Shown one piece after another: positions 39,300 through 50,200 of a stretch of 64,000 nt of DNA (position 1 is its first letter; each line of letters begins with the position of its first letter). Where the stretch lies: contig JALBYC010000006.1 of NCBI GenBank assembly GCA_023212645.1, positions 248,001 through 312,000 of the forward strand, written 5' to 3'. Under the pieces are notes generated by a model. It saw only the letters and a list, made by a program, of their open reading frames with translations. It had not been told where the DNA came from and made no database searches. The position numbers and the translations under genes are program-made. The stretch comes from Farysia itapuensis (taxonomy: Eukaryota; Basidiomycota; Ustilaginomycetes; Ustilaginales; Ustilaginaceae).

Positions 39300-41382
39300 T
39301 TGTCTCCCTGCAATCGCATTCTCTCTCCCGGCCTACTCGCACATACACACACCCACACACACTCTGACTTTTATTCATGACTCCGGCGGTTCCAGTAGCA
39401 ATGCAAAAAGATTCATATTCGCACGAGCTAATACGGCCCAAGGGGAAAGAAGGGGTGGGGGGGGGGGGGAAAGAGGTAAGAGAGGTATGTGCTCGACCGT
39501 TCGGCGAGAGACTTCAAGCGAGATATGCGCAGTGCCCTCCCTTGGGAAGGGGTTCGCCTCGATAAGTCTTTCTGGGTCAGAAGCTGGTGTTTACTTGCTT
39601 GCTTCTTTCCCGCGTAGGAGAAGAAGATAGGGCGAAAAGTGGGGGTGGAATGAAAAGCTGCGACATCGGAGGGACAACACCACGAAAAGCAGGGTTTCTT
39701 TCTATGGCACGATTCTCCCAATTTCAAGCACGAATGGACGTTTTGCAGAGCCGAAAGAGGCTTCCAGACCAAGAGTAGTCTCGCGTCGAGTTGGCCCTTC
39801 CTCCCCTGCCGCAAAGCACGAAGGGGGAAAAGGGACGCCACCGATTGCACTCAAGCCTTCGCATCCATCTTGACCCGCCATCCCGAAGGACGGCGCGAAA
39901 AGAGAGACGCTGAGCATCCTCCATAACCCCGAACATGTGCTCAGCTGAAAAGCCGACACTGTCAGTTGTAGTCCCGTGTCTGCTGTTAGCAAGACATGGA
40001 CTCAAATCCGATCTACTTTGGCGACCCAATTCCATTCTCTTCGACCATCCACGGTGACTGCGACATCCCGTTGCCTGACTCTTTTCGCACCAGAAGCTGA
40101 CAAGCACCTGACCGAGAGACCTGTCCTTCCACTGACGCTGATTCACTAAAGACAAAGGCAGAGGAAGGTGTGCAAAGCTCGAAAGAAGCCACACTGACTG
40201 TCGAAACAGCCAGGGTGCCCAAAGAGCGTCAACACCGGTCGCATGAAGAGCACAGAGACGGGTAGCAGTGACCATAGCCAGCCCTCTTCCTTGCCCAAAT
40301 CTACATTTCGTAGAGGGTGGTGTCTTGGGGCTGGGCAAGGGAAACTGAAGAACCCGCACTGGCTAAGCATGATCCAGCATTGCTGGGGCCTTGCCACCTC
40401 TAAGCTTTGCATCATACCTCTGCCATTGTGCCAAAGTGAAAAAGCCGTAGTCTTTGATACTCGGGGAACCAAATGCTCGCCGACTCTGGCAAGCGATCGT
40501 CATCACCAGGCAAGAGGAAGGAACCAGCCCAGGGGAGGTGTTTTGCGAGATAACGACATACGTCAATTCTGATGAGGGTACTTTAGGAGCCAGCGCCTTT
40601 GAGCTTCAACTCGCCCAGCTAGAGCAGATGGTAGAAAGACACCCGAGCTCGTCTCTGGCCCACCTACCTCGTAAAAGGCAAAGTGGCGTCGACGAACTCG
40701 GTGCTTTCCGAGATCGGAAACCAACCTCGACACGTAGGCCGAAAAGGTAGGAGGAGTACGCGGACCTTCCCACTCGCATGCGGCAAAAAGCCGGAATAAT
40801 GGCGAGTAACGGTGGCCTTCGGACTGGAAGCCAACGGTGCAAATGTCCAGTCGCGGCCATGGGAGTCGAACCTGCAGATGTTGCTTACCTTGCTATGCGC
40901 GGGGATGATATGGCAGGGACAGACTCGCTGCTCAGAGACAGACCCCGATCCTTTTCGTCTCGCTTTCTATCTTGATTCCGCCCTGCCACATATCACAGAG
41001 TCATACTCCGGAACATGTTGCAGGAACGAAGTCAATGGCATCGTGACAGAGCACGACGGCAAGAGTGCCCTGAAGAGGCTTGGAACGGGAGAATGTCTCT
41101 GACCGAAAGCATGTCTAGAGAGGTGTTGGAAGAGAAGAAAAAGAGGAAAGCTGCTCAGTTTGACACCAAAAAAAGGGCCTCGATCACGATGACATTGTTA
41201 GGCTACTGATTCTGCCACAGAGCGTCGAGCGTCGCTAGCGTCGAGCCGCTCGAGCGCCCCCGGCTAAGCGCTAAGCAGGCAGGGTCTGAAAAAATCAACA
41301 TTTGCCTGTCCCGGCAAACACTTGACCCACCATCTCAAACACTCGACAGCACATTCCTTTGCTCAGCTCAGGCGCCAAGACG
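39300..41382. other. Gene-poor 2.1-kb intergenic region
   Basis: No known gene is recognised between the deubiquitinase and GEM1. A poly-G block at about 39442-39469 has three G runs separated by short spacers, including about 12 consecutive Gs. An ATG at 39995 begins a 34-codon frame, and a plus frame at 40454-40750 encodes a 98-residue peptide with ordinary composition but no motif. A minus frame at 39724-40359 is Trp/Cys/Arg-rich and looks non-coding. Possibilities are a long promoter, a non-coding RNA, or a spliced gene I could not assemble. Confidence 0.35.
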
Positions 41383-43632
41383 ATGCGAAAGGACGTCCGC
41401 ATCGTACTGGCGGGTGACTCCGACGTAGGAAAGTCAACCTTGATCACCTCGCTGGTCAAGGAAGCCTACGTTGCAAAGGTGCAAAAGGTTGTACCCGCCA
41501 TCACCCTTCCACCAGAAGTAGCACCCGAAGCCGTTGTCACCAAAATCGTCGACACCAGCTCCAATACCGAGCATCGCAACAATTTGGAAGCCGAGTTGCG
41601 GCGAGCCAACGTCATTTGCATCGTCTACTCAATCTCGGCACCTTCTTCATTCGATCGCATTCCCACCTATTGGCTGCCCTATATTCGCTCCTTGGGCATC
41701 AATGTACCCGTGATTCTCGTTGGAAACAAGATCGACCTCCGGTCTGGCGATGTGACCAACGCGGCGCTCGAAGATGAACTGGCACCAGTCATGGCAGAGT
41801 TCAAAGAGGTGGAGACGTGCGTCGAGTGCTCTGCAAAGATTCCACTCAACGTAAGCGAAGTCTTTTACTTTGCGCAAAAGGCCGTCCTATATCCTACTGC
41901 TCCCCTCTACGATAGCAGAGAACACGTCCTCAAGCCAGCGTGCATCGACGCGCTCAAGCGCATCTTCCGCCTCTGTGACAACGACAAGGATGGCCTGCTG
42001 ATAGACGCGGAGCTGAATGACTTTCAACGCAAATGCTTTGACGCGCCACTCCAAGCACAGGAGCTCGAAGGCATCAAGGATCTCGTGCTACAAGCGCCAA
42101 TTGCCGGTCTGCGCTACAACCACGAGAATGTCAGCGTAGTAGCGTCGAGCTCGAGCCTCAACGGAGATGCACCTTCCCATCATCCCCATCTGCGCGACGG
42201 AAGCCTCACCATGGCTGGGTTTCTATATCTTCACACCCTTTTCATACAAAGAGGACGGCTCGAAACCACCTGGACGGTTCTCAGGACTTTTGGCTACGGA
42301 GCTGATCTGACGCTGGAAGACTCATTCGTGAAGCCACAATTCGTAGTGCCATCGGAATGTTCAGTTGAATTGTCCCCACACGGCTACCAATTCTTGACAG
42401 ACATCTTTGAAGCACACGACAAGGATCGCGACGGCGCTTTGAGCCCGGAAGAGCTCCATAGTATGTTTACTACTGCTCCCAAAAACAAGCATCCATGGGA
42501 AGGAACGGGGTTCCCATCGTCCACCATTACCGATGAACACGGCGCTGTCACTCTCCAGGGCTGGCTGGCACAGTGGAGTATGACCACGCTACTGGATCAT
42601 CGAACCACGCTCGCCTACCTAGCCTACCTTGGCTACCCATCGTTCCCTATGTCTGGCTCATCCTCTAGTCAGCCATCACCATTACCAGCGCCGCTGACAC
42701 CTACCGGACCCCCAGGCTCACGGCCATCTCGGAACAAAGCCCCAAGTCCACCGCCGACAACCACGGCGCTGAAGCTGACAAGGCCAAGAAAGACGGACAA
42801 GAAGAAAAAAGGGTCCGTTCAGCGCAGCGTCTTTCTCGGCTTCGTGCTCGGCGCTGCAGGAAGTGGCAAAACGGCAATCTTGCGCAACATGGTTGGACAA
42901 CGCTTTGAATCAGGCTACGAGCCAACGCAAAAGATGATGAGCGTTGTGAGTACAGTCGAGCAAGCTGGCGCAGAACGATACCTCGTCTTGCAAGAATTTG
43001 GCTCTCGGTACGAGGCAGAAGTTTTGCGCAATTCGTCCAAACTGTCGGCTGCGGATGTGATTGTGTTTGTCTACGACTCGAGCGACACGAATTCCTTCAG
43101 CTACATTTCCAACTTGCGGCAGCAATATCCGCTGCTACAGTCGATGCCATCGCTCTTTGTGGCAACCAAAGCAGATCTTGATCTCGCACAGCAAAGGCAC
43201 GAAGTTCAACCAGACACCTACTGTCGCAAATTGGGTCTCAAGATTCCTGGCCTGGGTGCGGGGCCGCTCAGCATCAGCATTCGGGATGGGCAGCTGGCAG
43301 ATCTGTATGGGCTCATTTGCGCGATCGCCGTGGACCCCAAAGGCGCCGTACAAGGTGGAGTCGGTCCGAATGCGCTCAGCTTTGGTACAGATCGATGGCA
43401 GTTCTGGGGCTACATTGCTGTCGTTGTGCTTGGAGGAAGTGGTATTGTCTGGGTCTGCGCAAGAATCCTCAAAGTGCCTATCGGTAGTACTCTGGGACTG
43501 GGCAACAGCTCGTCCGCCTGGTGGTCAAGATCACCGCCTTCCGGCTCTGCATCCGGCAGTAGTCAAGAGATCCGCAGCTGGACCGACTGGATCCGCTGGC
43601 AAGGCTCGTCTGCTAGTCGACCAGAGCTATAG
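41383..43632 (+). CDS. GEM1: Mitochondrial Rho GTPase GEM1 (Miro)
   Basis: GEM1 is a tail-anchored outer-membrane GTPase that regulates mitochondrial inheritance and ER-mitochondria contact sites. The 749-residue product (ATG at 41383; upstream frame starts with TTG) has two GTPase domains flanking two EF hands. The first P-loop is GDSDVGKST at 11-19 with NKID at 115-118. EF hands are at 199-210 (DNDKDGLLIDAE) and 346-357 (DKDRDGALSPEE). The second P-loop is GAAGSGKT at 490-497 with TKAD at 595-598. The single membrane span is at about 676-696 (GYIAVVVLGGSGIVWVCARIL). Unusually, about 53 Ser/Trp-rich residues follow the anchor, where other Miro proteins have only a short tail. A Pro/Ser-rich insertion (about 423-470) precedes the second GTPase domain. 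Intron-free. Confidence 0.95.
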   Translation: MRKDVRIVLAGDSDVGKSTLITSLVKEAYVAKVQKVVPAITLPPEVAPEAVVTKIVDTSSNTEHRNNLEAELRRANVICIVYSISAPSSFDRIPTYWLPYIRSLGINVPVILVGNKIDLRSGDVTNAALEDELAPVMAEFKEVETCVECSAKIPLNVSEVFYFAQKAVLYPTAPLYDSREHVLKPACIDALKRIFRLCDNDKDGLLIDAELNDFQRKCFDAPLQAQELEGIKDLVLQAPIAGLRYNHENVSVVASSSSLNGDAPSHHPHLRDGSLTMAGFLYLHTLFIQRGRLETTWTVLRTFGYGADLTLEDSFVKPQFVVPSECSVELSPHGYQFLTDIFEAHDKDRDGALSPEELHSMFTTAPKNKHPWEGTGFPSSTITDEHGAVTLQGWLAQWSMTTLLDHRTTLAYLAYLGYPSFPMSGSSSSQPSPLPAPLTPTGPPGSRPSRNKAPSPPPTTTALKLTRPRKTDKKKKGSVQRSVFLGFVLGAAGSGKTAILRNMVGQRFESGYEPTQKMMSVVSTVEQAGAERYLVLQEFGSRYEAEVLRNSSKLSAADVIVFVYDSSDTNSFSYISNLRQQYPLLQSMPSLFVATKADLDLAQQRHEVQPDTYCRKLGLKIPGLGAGPLSISIRDGQLADLYGLICAIAVDPKGAVQGGVGPNALSFGTDRWQFWGYIAVVVLGGSGIVWVCARILKVPIGSTLGLGNSSSAWWSRSPPSGSASGSSQEIRSWTDWIRWQGSSASRPEL

Positions 43633-44075
43633 CCACGCATCGTATAGTCTTGGGCGCAATTGTATTTTCAACCCACACTAATCTTAGATTTGCAAACTAT
43701 ACAAATCGGTAACTGATTGGATTTAGAAAGTGGAAATTGAAATTGTGTTGCACATGTCGGGTGCGTTCGCCTTTTTGGCAGCTCCTCCGCTAAATGCCCT
43801 TTGCTACTGACGCTTGTCTTCTTGTCGACCTATACCTCGTCTCGTCAAGAGTTCGTCGTTGCTCTCCCCCCGCCTCCTCTCTCCCCCTATCTCACCACTA
43901 CTGCCTCCTTCTGTCTCGAAGCTGGCAGTCTGTTGCGGTGCTCATCCTTGACCAGCTGTTATCGTTGGTGATTGCATGCAAAGGTCGTTGCCTTAGTTAG
44001 CTCCATCTGTTGCTCACACTCGGATCGCCACGCCTGAACTGCGACGTTGAGAACCAGAGCTGGTGACTGATCGTC
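43633..44075 (+). promoter_or_regulatory. Promoter and leader of PBP1 with upstream open reading frames
   Basis: This 443-bp gap contains a long pyrimidine-rich stretch (about 43845-43920), common around fungal transcription starts. An ATG at 43794 opens a 68-codon frame ending at 44000, 75 bp before the PBP1 ATG, and an ATG at 43754 opens an 18-codon frame. Either would act as an upstream ORF only if transcription starts before it, which sequence alone does not show. Confidence 0.35.
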
Positions 44076-47015
44076 ATGGCAGCGCACAACAATCCCGGTC
44101 TCAAAGGCCCAACCAACCGTGGTCCCGTTAATTCAGGACTGCGTGCATCTGCCACTCACAATGGCAATGCAACCAACAAATCTTCACCCTCGCCTGCTCG
44201 TCCAGCTCCCGCTCAAAATTCTCGATGGGGGAATGGGCCTCCTTCTAGCAATGCTTCTTCCTCGGGAGCGACCACACCAAAAGGCGCGCAGGGCAACAAA
44301 CAACCTCAGCCAAAGACAGCCAACCAGCAACACCACCAGCAGCAGCCTGTCGCCGTCAAACCCAACAGCGCTACCCCATCTGCGCCTTCTGTCGGCGTCG
44401 CTCTTTCCCAGGAAGACCTTCAGAAGCGCATGAAGGACCGCATGATGTTTCTGCTGGTCACTCTGGTCGGCAACCCAGTCACGGTCACCGTCAAGGGCGG
44501 AAACAAGTTCTTTGGCATCTTTTCGGCCGCCAACACCGAAGGAGGGGATCTCGGAGTTGCACTCGCTTCTGCTCAACAGATCTTGGCAAAAGAAGGTGCT
44601 GAAGCTGAGCTAGGCGAACTCAAGAGAATGTTGATCATCAACGCCAAAGACCTTGAAAGCATCGAGGCTGCCGAAATTCGAGTTCAGGACCAGGCAAAAG
44701 AAATGCGAGAAGCCAGAGAGAAAGAAGCTTTCCGTACTGACACTGAGATCTCCAAGGCCTTTGATCCCATCGCCAGCGGCCGAGCTCTGCAAAAGTGGTC
44801 CGACGATCCAGGCCTCCCCGAAGTCGGCGCGAGTCCTGCTTGGGCAGGGCCAGCCAACGGCGCTACCGGAGGACTCGAATCCTCCAATGGGAAGCCTTGG
44901 GACCAATTTGCCGCCAACGAGGCACGCTTTGGCATCAAATCAGACTACCAAGAAACTCTCTACACTACCTCTCTTGACAAGTCTGGAAAAGATTTCCGGG
45001 ATCGAGAGAGAGAGGCGGACCGTCTAGCTCGCGAGATCATGGGCCAGGCTTCCTCGAACGCTCATATCGCCGAAGAGAGGGGTCAGGCTGACGATTCTGG
45101 TATCAACGAAGAAGACAAATATGGCGCTGTCGTTCGAAGCCCTAACGCCTATGTACCGCCTGCTCTCCGAAGCAAGCAAGCTGTAACCAACAGCTCAGAG
45201 TCTGTCACCAAGCTGGGGTCCGTTCCAACAAATGCCAAGAGCACGACTGCTACCAACGTCAGTGAAGCCGATGTCAGCTCTGGTCCCGCCAAAATTGCAC
45301 CGGCTCTTCCGACGGTCAATGTAGATGCGGCCAGCCCCGCTCTGCCGCAAGAGCCGCAGACCAAGGAGACCCCTGTCGCCAACAAAAAAGCCACTGTCGA
45401 TGCTGACAACCCGCTGATGGGCGACTTCCGCCAATTCGTGAGCTCCGAACGGGAGCGTCTGGAGAAAAAGAAGGCGGCTCTGGCCAAAAAGGAGAAGGAC
45501 ACTCGACTTGCCGATCTCAAGGCCTGGGGCGGCTCTTTTACCCTCAAAACACCCGTGCCCGCAGATGTTCCTGGCCTGTCGAGCCACGAGAAGACAGATC
45601 TTCAGAAGAGTGCAAGTCCTTCCCCGCAGCTGGTTGGTGCCAAAGTAGCGACTGACAAGGCAGCGACATCTAAGCCATCCTCAAAAGCAGCCTCAAACGT
45701 ACCAAGCCCGTCCGGGGGTACCAAACTCGTCGCAACGGAATTGGCAGATACGAAAGCAATGCTGCAGAAGATGACCATTCCGAAGATTCCACCTTTCAAT
45801 CCTGACAAGCTCAAGGCCCGTCAAAGTGGCGCGCCAACCAATACTAGCTCCGCTGCACCAAAGGCAGAGGGTGAAGCGACGCTCCCTGCCAGTACATCCG
45901 CTTTCAAGCTGAGTGCCAAAGCCAGCTCCTTCAAGCCCTTCAATCCCAACGCCGCTGCCTTTACACCTGGCGGAAGCGCAGCTGCCTCCAATACACTTTC
46001 TCCCGCTCCAGCTCCAGCTGCCGCCATGTCTAGTGCTACTCTTTCAGCCAGATCCGTTGCCAGCTCCTCTGTTTCCCCGATCCCTGCTCCGGCGACTGCA
46101 TCGAATCCATTCTATGGCAATCAGGTGCTGAAAAAACCAGCAGCAGGCTCCGGTCATCTGCACGTCCGCGAGGACTTTAATCCCTTTAAAGTCAGCAAAG
46201 TCCCAGATGCTAAGTCTATTGCACCTATGTGGGCGTTCAGCGGCAAGCCGTATCGACAGCACTTTGTCCTTGCTGGGCCGCCAATGGATGACGGGTCTGG
46301 CATGTTCATTCCTGGCGGAGCTATGCACCCGGCCATGCATCCTGGGGCGCAGACACCGCAATCCATCCCTCAGCAGGTGCATCCAGGACAGATGCCAATG
46401 CCAGGTCCAGGCAATGCTACCCAGCAAGGTCAGCCGTTCGGCATGGGTTATCAGCCGTATGGAGCTAGTGGACCTTATCACTTCTATGGAGGTCAAGCAC
46501 CACCACCGCAGGGTCGACAAGGTGGGATGCCCATGTCACAACCCATGCAGATGGGCCCTGGATCGGTCCAAGGCGGTCCGCCGATGCCATATGGCGGCAT
46601 GCCTCCGCAGTACATGGGACCAGTTCCCTTCTCCCCTGCAATGCATCAACATGGTGCCCCCGTTCCGCCACAAAACATGTACAGTCCGCAGATGGGCATG
46701 CCTCCGTCAGCGTCGCAACAGCACTTTGTGCCTATGCACCCACCACAAGGTGGACCAGGAGGGGGTCCTCGACCTCCTCCCCCGCATCTGCAACATCAAG
46801 GCGCGAAAGGACAGCATCCCAACCAATCTGGTTCGGGGCCAGTGTACTACAACCAGCAACATAATCAGGCAGTACCACCGCCGCACAACCATCAGCAGCA
46901 GCAGCATGGCCCACCACCGCCTCCGCCTCAGCAACAGCCGCCGCAACAAGCGCCGCCACCTCAGCAAGCGCAGCCACCGCAGCAACCAAAAGCAGGCACT
47001 TCGCCTTCGCCCTAA
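44076..47015 (+). CDS. PBP1: Ataxin-2 homologue PBP1 (poly(A)-binding-protein-binding protein)
   Basis: PBP1/ataxin-2 binds poly(A)-binding protein, controls poly(A) tail length and promotes stress-granule formation. The 979-residue product has an Lsm domain (about 112-205: RMMFLLVTLVGNPVTVTVKG, then LKRMLIINAKDLESIEAAEI). An LsmAD region lies at about 285-360, including ARFGIKSDYQETLYTTSLDK and NAYVPPALRS. A PAM2 motif at about 619-633 (KPFNPNAAAFTPGG) is the contact site for the MLLE domain of Pab1. The rest is disordered: Ala/Ser/Thr-rich spacers and a C-terminal Pro/Gln/Met/Gly-rich low-complexity domain (about 740-979) typical of condensate-forming proteins. Intron-free. Confidence 0.94.
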   Translation: MAAHNNPGLKGPTNRGPVNSGLRASATHNGNATNKSSPSPARPAPAQNSRWGNGPPSSNASSSGATTPKGAQGNKQPQPKTANQQHHQQQPVAVKPNSATPSAPSVGVALSQEDLQKRMKDRMMFLLVTLVGNPVTVTVKGGNKFFGIFSAANTEGGDLGVALASAQQILAKEGAEAELGELKRMLIINAKDLESIEAAEIRVQDQAKEMREAREKEAFRTDTEISKAFDPIASGRALQKWSDDPGLPEVGASPAWAGPANGATGGLESSNGKPWDQFAANEARFGIKSDYQETLYTTSLDKSGKDFRDREREADRLAREIMGQASSNAHIAEERGQADDSGINEEDKYGAVVRSPNAYVPPALRSKQAVTNSSESVTKLGSVPTNAKSTTATNVSEADVSSGPAKIAPALPTVNVDAASPALPQEPQTKETPVANKKATVDADNPLMGDFRQFVSSERERLEKKKAALAKKEKDTRLADLKAWGGSFTLKTPVPADVPGLSSHEKTDLQKSASPSPQLVGAKVATDKAATSKPSSKAASNVPSPSGGTKLVATELADTKAMLQKMTIPKIPPFNPDKLKARQSGAPTNTSSAAPKAEGEATLPASTSAFKLSAKASSFKPFNPNAAAFTPGGSAAASNTLSPAPAPAAAMSSATLSARSVASSSVSPIPAPATASNPFYGNQVLKKPAAGSGHLHVREDFNPFKVSKVPDAKSIAPMWAFSGKPYRQHFVLAGPPMDDGSGMFIPGGAMHPAMHPGAQTPQSIPQQVHPGQMPMPGPGNATQQGQPFGMGYQPYGASGPYHFYGGQAPPPQGRQGGMPMSQPMQMGPGSVQGGPPMPYGGMPPQYMGPVPFSPAMHQHGAPVPPQNMYSPQMGMPPSASQQHFVPMHPPQGGPGGGPRPPPPHLQHQGAKGQHPNQSGSGPVYYNQQHNQAVPPPHNHQQQQHGPPPPPPQQQPPQQAPPPQQAQPPQQPKAGTSPSP

Positions 47016-47282
47016 GTCTACGAGCGATGCTTGTCTACACATTGGTCAGGACGCTTCGAACCCAAACCGTCTACATGCCACCATGTGCACCACACAATCG
47101 TTTTCCCACGTGCTCGACACCTGCGAGTTTGCGTTTACCCCATCACTCATCTCCCCCGCCCCCTCTGTCGCACACGTCTTCGCACATGTCTCCTTCCCTC
47201 ACACGTGCAATTCGAGAACAATTCTCCCCACGGTGCTGCACCTTGATGTGAGATTCCTTACGAACGATGTCCCCTACAAGGC

Positions 47283-50200
47283 TTATAGGAAGCCGATGGC
47301 TTTCCAGCGCTGAACGGTCTTGGTGATCAAAGCTTGGTCGACGCCGCCGTGAGATTTCCAGTTGACGAAATGCTCTGGACTTGCAGCGTCTGTTGCTTCG
47401 GTGTTAAAGACCGCAGCAGGAGGCGGTGCTGGTGTGTTCTTTGGCGGCGGAGGAGTGGAGGAGGAGGAGGCGGATGGGAGTGAAGCAAAGTTGCGTTCCC
47501 ATAGTGGCAGGAGTCCTCGATCGTCAAGGTGATGCTCTCGGACTAGACGGGTCCATTCCAAGGGAGTGACGTAGTCGAGCTTGACACCAGAGGCGGGGGA
47601 GGAGGAGGGGGATGTCAGCCAAGTGTGCAGATCTTCCCAGCATGCCGTCTCTGTCGGGGAAGTGGCTGAGGGCAGGGCGATATTGTACACCCCGGCGGTA
47701 CCCAGCTCAGCGTGGGGAGGGGCTTGCACGATGTCGAGCACGGTTCGTGCTGCGACGTCGACAGGTAGCCAGTCGAGTTTCTCTGTGGGTCCGAGACGTG
47801 GAAATCGGCCCAACTTGTGGGAGAGCGAGATGAGAATCGGCCATGCCTCGCTCTCGTTCCACACGCCGTTCCGCGTGTCCGAACAGAGCTGACCTATGCG
47901 CAGGATCGTATAGCGCGAGGCACGTCTGCCGCTGTACGCGGGAGAGTGCTGAGAAGCACGCGAGACGATGTGTTCAGCAACCCACTTGCTCCTCGCATAC
48001 CCCATTGCGACCGCCGCTCGTGGATCCATCGCCACCACCTCATCGTACACTCCTCCACCCCCAGCCTGTCCCAGGACGGCCGCTGTCGACGAACAGAATC
48101 CGAAACAACTTTGCAGCGAATCACGACCGCCAGCGCTGCTGCTGTGGCTTGCATTAGCCATCTTCTCGTGCAAAGTGATCAGATTTCGCAGCCCACTGAT
48201 TTGGGAGTGCTCAAAACTTCTGAGGCCGATGACGAAATTGACAGCCCATGCAGCATGGATGGTTACGACACGACTCCTCTGCGAGGCCAGTAAAGTCAAG
48301 CTGTCGTGGACGGATGGGTTCAGCCCGCAGTCTGATTTGGAGAGATCGGCTGCCAAACACCGTACGTCCCTATCAGGGTGGATGTTGCGCTTTTCTGATG
48401 ATGCTTTAGATAATGCGATCGTGTCGTGTGCTTGCTCGAGGTTTCGTGATGAGAGCGACTGCAAGACCCGATCGAGGGCCTGGCGGTCGGACGTTGCTCG
48501 AACAAACAAGACTACGGTGTCTCTGTCACTGGACGTGTTGAGCAAGAGCTCCGACACGAGCTGAGCACCTAGGCCGCCTGTCACGCCTGTCACAAAATAC
48601 AACACCCCATTTACCTCACTGCTGTCCTGTGCCGACTTGTCTCTTTGGCCTTGCCCGTTCTGGGTCTGAGCACTGCTCTCGAAATTTGGGCTGTACTTGT
48701 CCACCAAAGCTTGCATCAAGGCCAGATCTTGTATGTCCTTGTCCGATGCAGCCAAGTTGTCGCCACTGCCATTGCGAACTTGCTCTATGTGCTCACTGAG
48801 CAGGGCAGGAGTCGGGTAGTCGTAGACCACATTCTTGGCCAGCAACCGATCAGATTTGCCCAAGTCGATGTTTTGATGAATTGCAGCACGAATCCTCGCA
48901 GCCTGGATGGAGTCGACGCCGGCTACGAAGAAATCCGTGTCCGCACCCAGATTTGTAGCGTTGTTCATGCTTTCGACAGTAGTGGTGATCCACTGCACCA
49001 GCTTTGCTCCTGAGAGCGCTTGCTTGGTGGCGAAACCGTCCTGATCCCCATCGTTCGTGTTGAGATGGAGGGACCGTCCTTCTTCGAATTCGGTATAGAC
49101 TTGGTCAATGAGGGAAGCGTATTGGCTGTAAGCACGCCCACGCTGCAGAGTCCCTTTGCTGGCGCGAGGAATCTGCTCCGCTTCTTCAGGGCTCATGAGA
49201 TGGATCATCTCAACGGCGAGCTGCGCGTGAGGCGGTACGGTTTTGTTGATAGCAGCCAAGGTTGGCTGGAGAACTTTGAGCAAGCTGACTTTGGTGGGAG
49301 TGTCCCAACGCCGTTGCTTTCCGTCTTGTCTCATCGCATCCACAGAGACAAACAGGAGTGCTCCGAGAATGGCGCGATTGGCGCCAAAAACGATGGCTTC
49401 GGAGACTTGCGGCAGCTGCTTGAGATTTGATTCTGCAAGTAGTGCCGGGACCTTCTTGCCGTTGATGAGCACAAGAGTGTCGTCGGACCGACTGTCGTAT
49501 CTCCACGTGTCTGGCTTAGTGGGATGAGGCGCGTAGAGGTCGGATGTGGCGTACGAGCCGTCTTTGCGGTTCGAGACGAGCTTGGTCGGCCAGTCTGCTC
49601 CCACGACTAGTTCGTATGTGCCCATGTTTGCGTGAGACGCCTCAGCGGTCGTTGTGGAAGGAGGCGTGCTCTGTTCGAATTGCAACAGCTTCTTACCGAG
49701 CTCGTCAAGCACACGGAGGTGAGACCATTCCTTGTCCGAGACAAAATCCCGCCATGATGACATGAGGAAGCCGCATTCAGAGCTTCCAAGTCTACTGACC
49801 AGTCGTATGTCGTGCCGAACCATGTCGTCTCCCAGATGTTGCGGTAAAGGTGCACCACCCGTACTGACCAGCTGCATGGATTGTAGCATCTTCCGCCCTG
49901 TAGAGTCTGCGTGCAAGAGCTCCAGGATGTAAGGTACCGAGAGAAAGTACGACATGTCCGTAACTGGGCACGACCTTATTGCGGCACAAATAGCTGCAGA
50001 GGATAGCGCTCCTGGATCGGCAGTGGGGTGGAAGAAGATCGTCGAGCCTGCCTGAACTGATCTGAGAAGGTCTGACATCCCGCCGTGAAACAAGGGCGTG
50101 GTTGTGAATGCCGACAGCTCCACACCGGGCGCTGAAGCCATAGAGTTGGACCAAAAGCGATGAAGCTGATAAATGGGTTTAGGCAGACCTGAAGAGCCGC

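Noticed and set aside
39724..40359. A 211-codon minus-strand frame in the gap before GEM1
   Set aside because: The translation is rich in Trp, Cys, Arg and Ser without pattern, as expected from non-coding DNA of this composition.
40855..40930. A minus-strand GGTTCGACTCC resembling a tRNA T-loop
   Set aside because: The flanking five bases on each side do not pair into a T-stem, and no matching D-arm, anticodon arm or acceptor stem can be drawn.
46207..47313. A 368-codon frame in a second frame of PBP1
   Set aside because: It overlaps the low-complexity CAG/CCA-rich 3' part of PBP1, starts with a non-ATG codon and has no family features.
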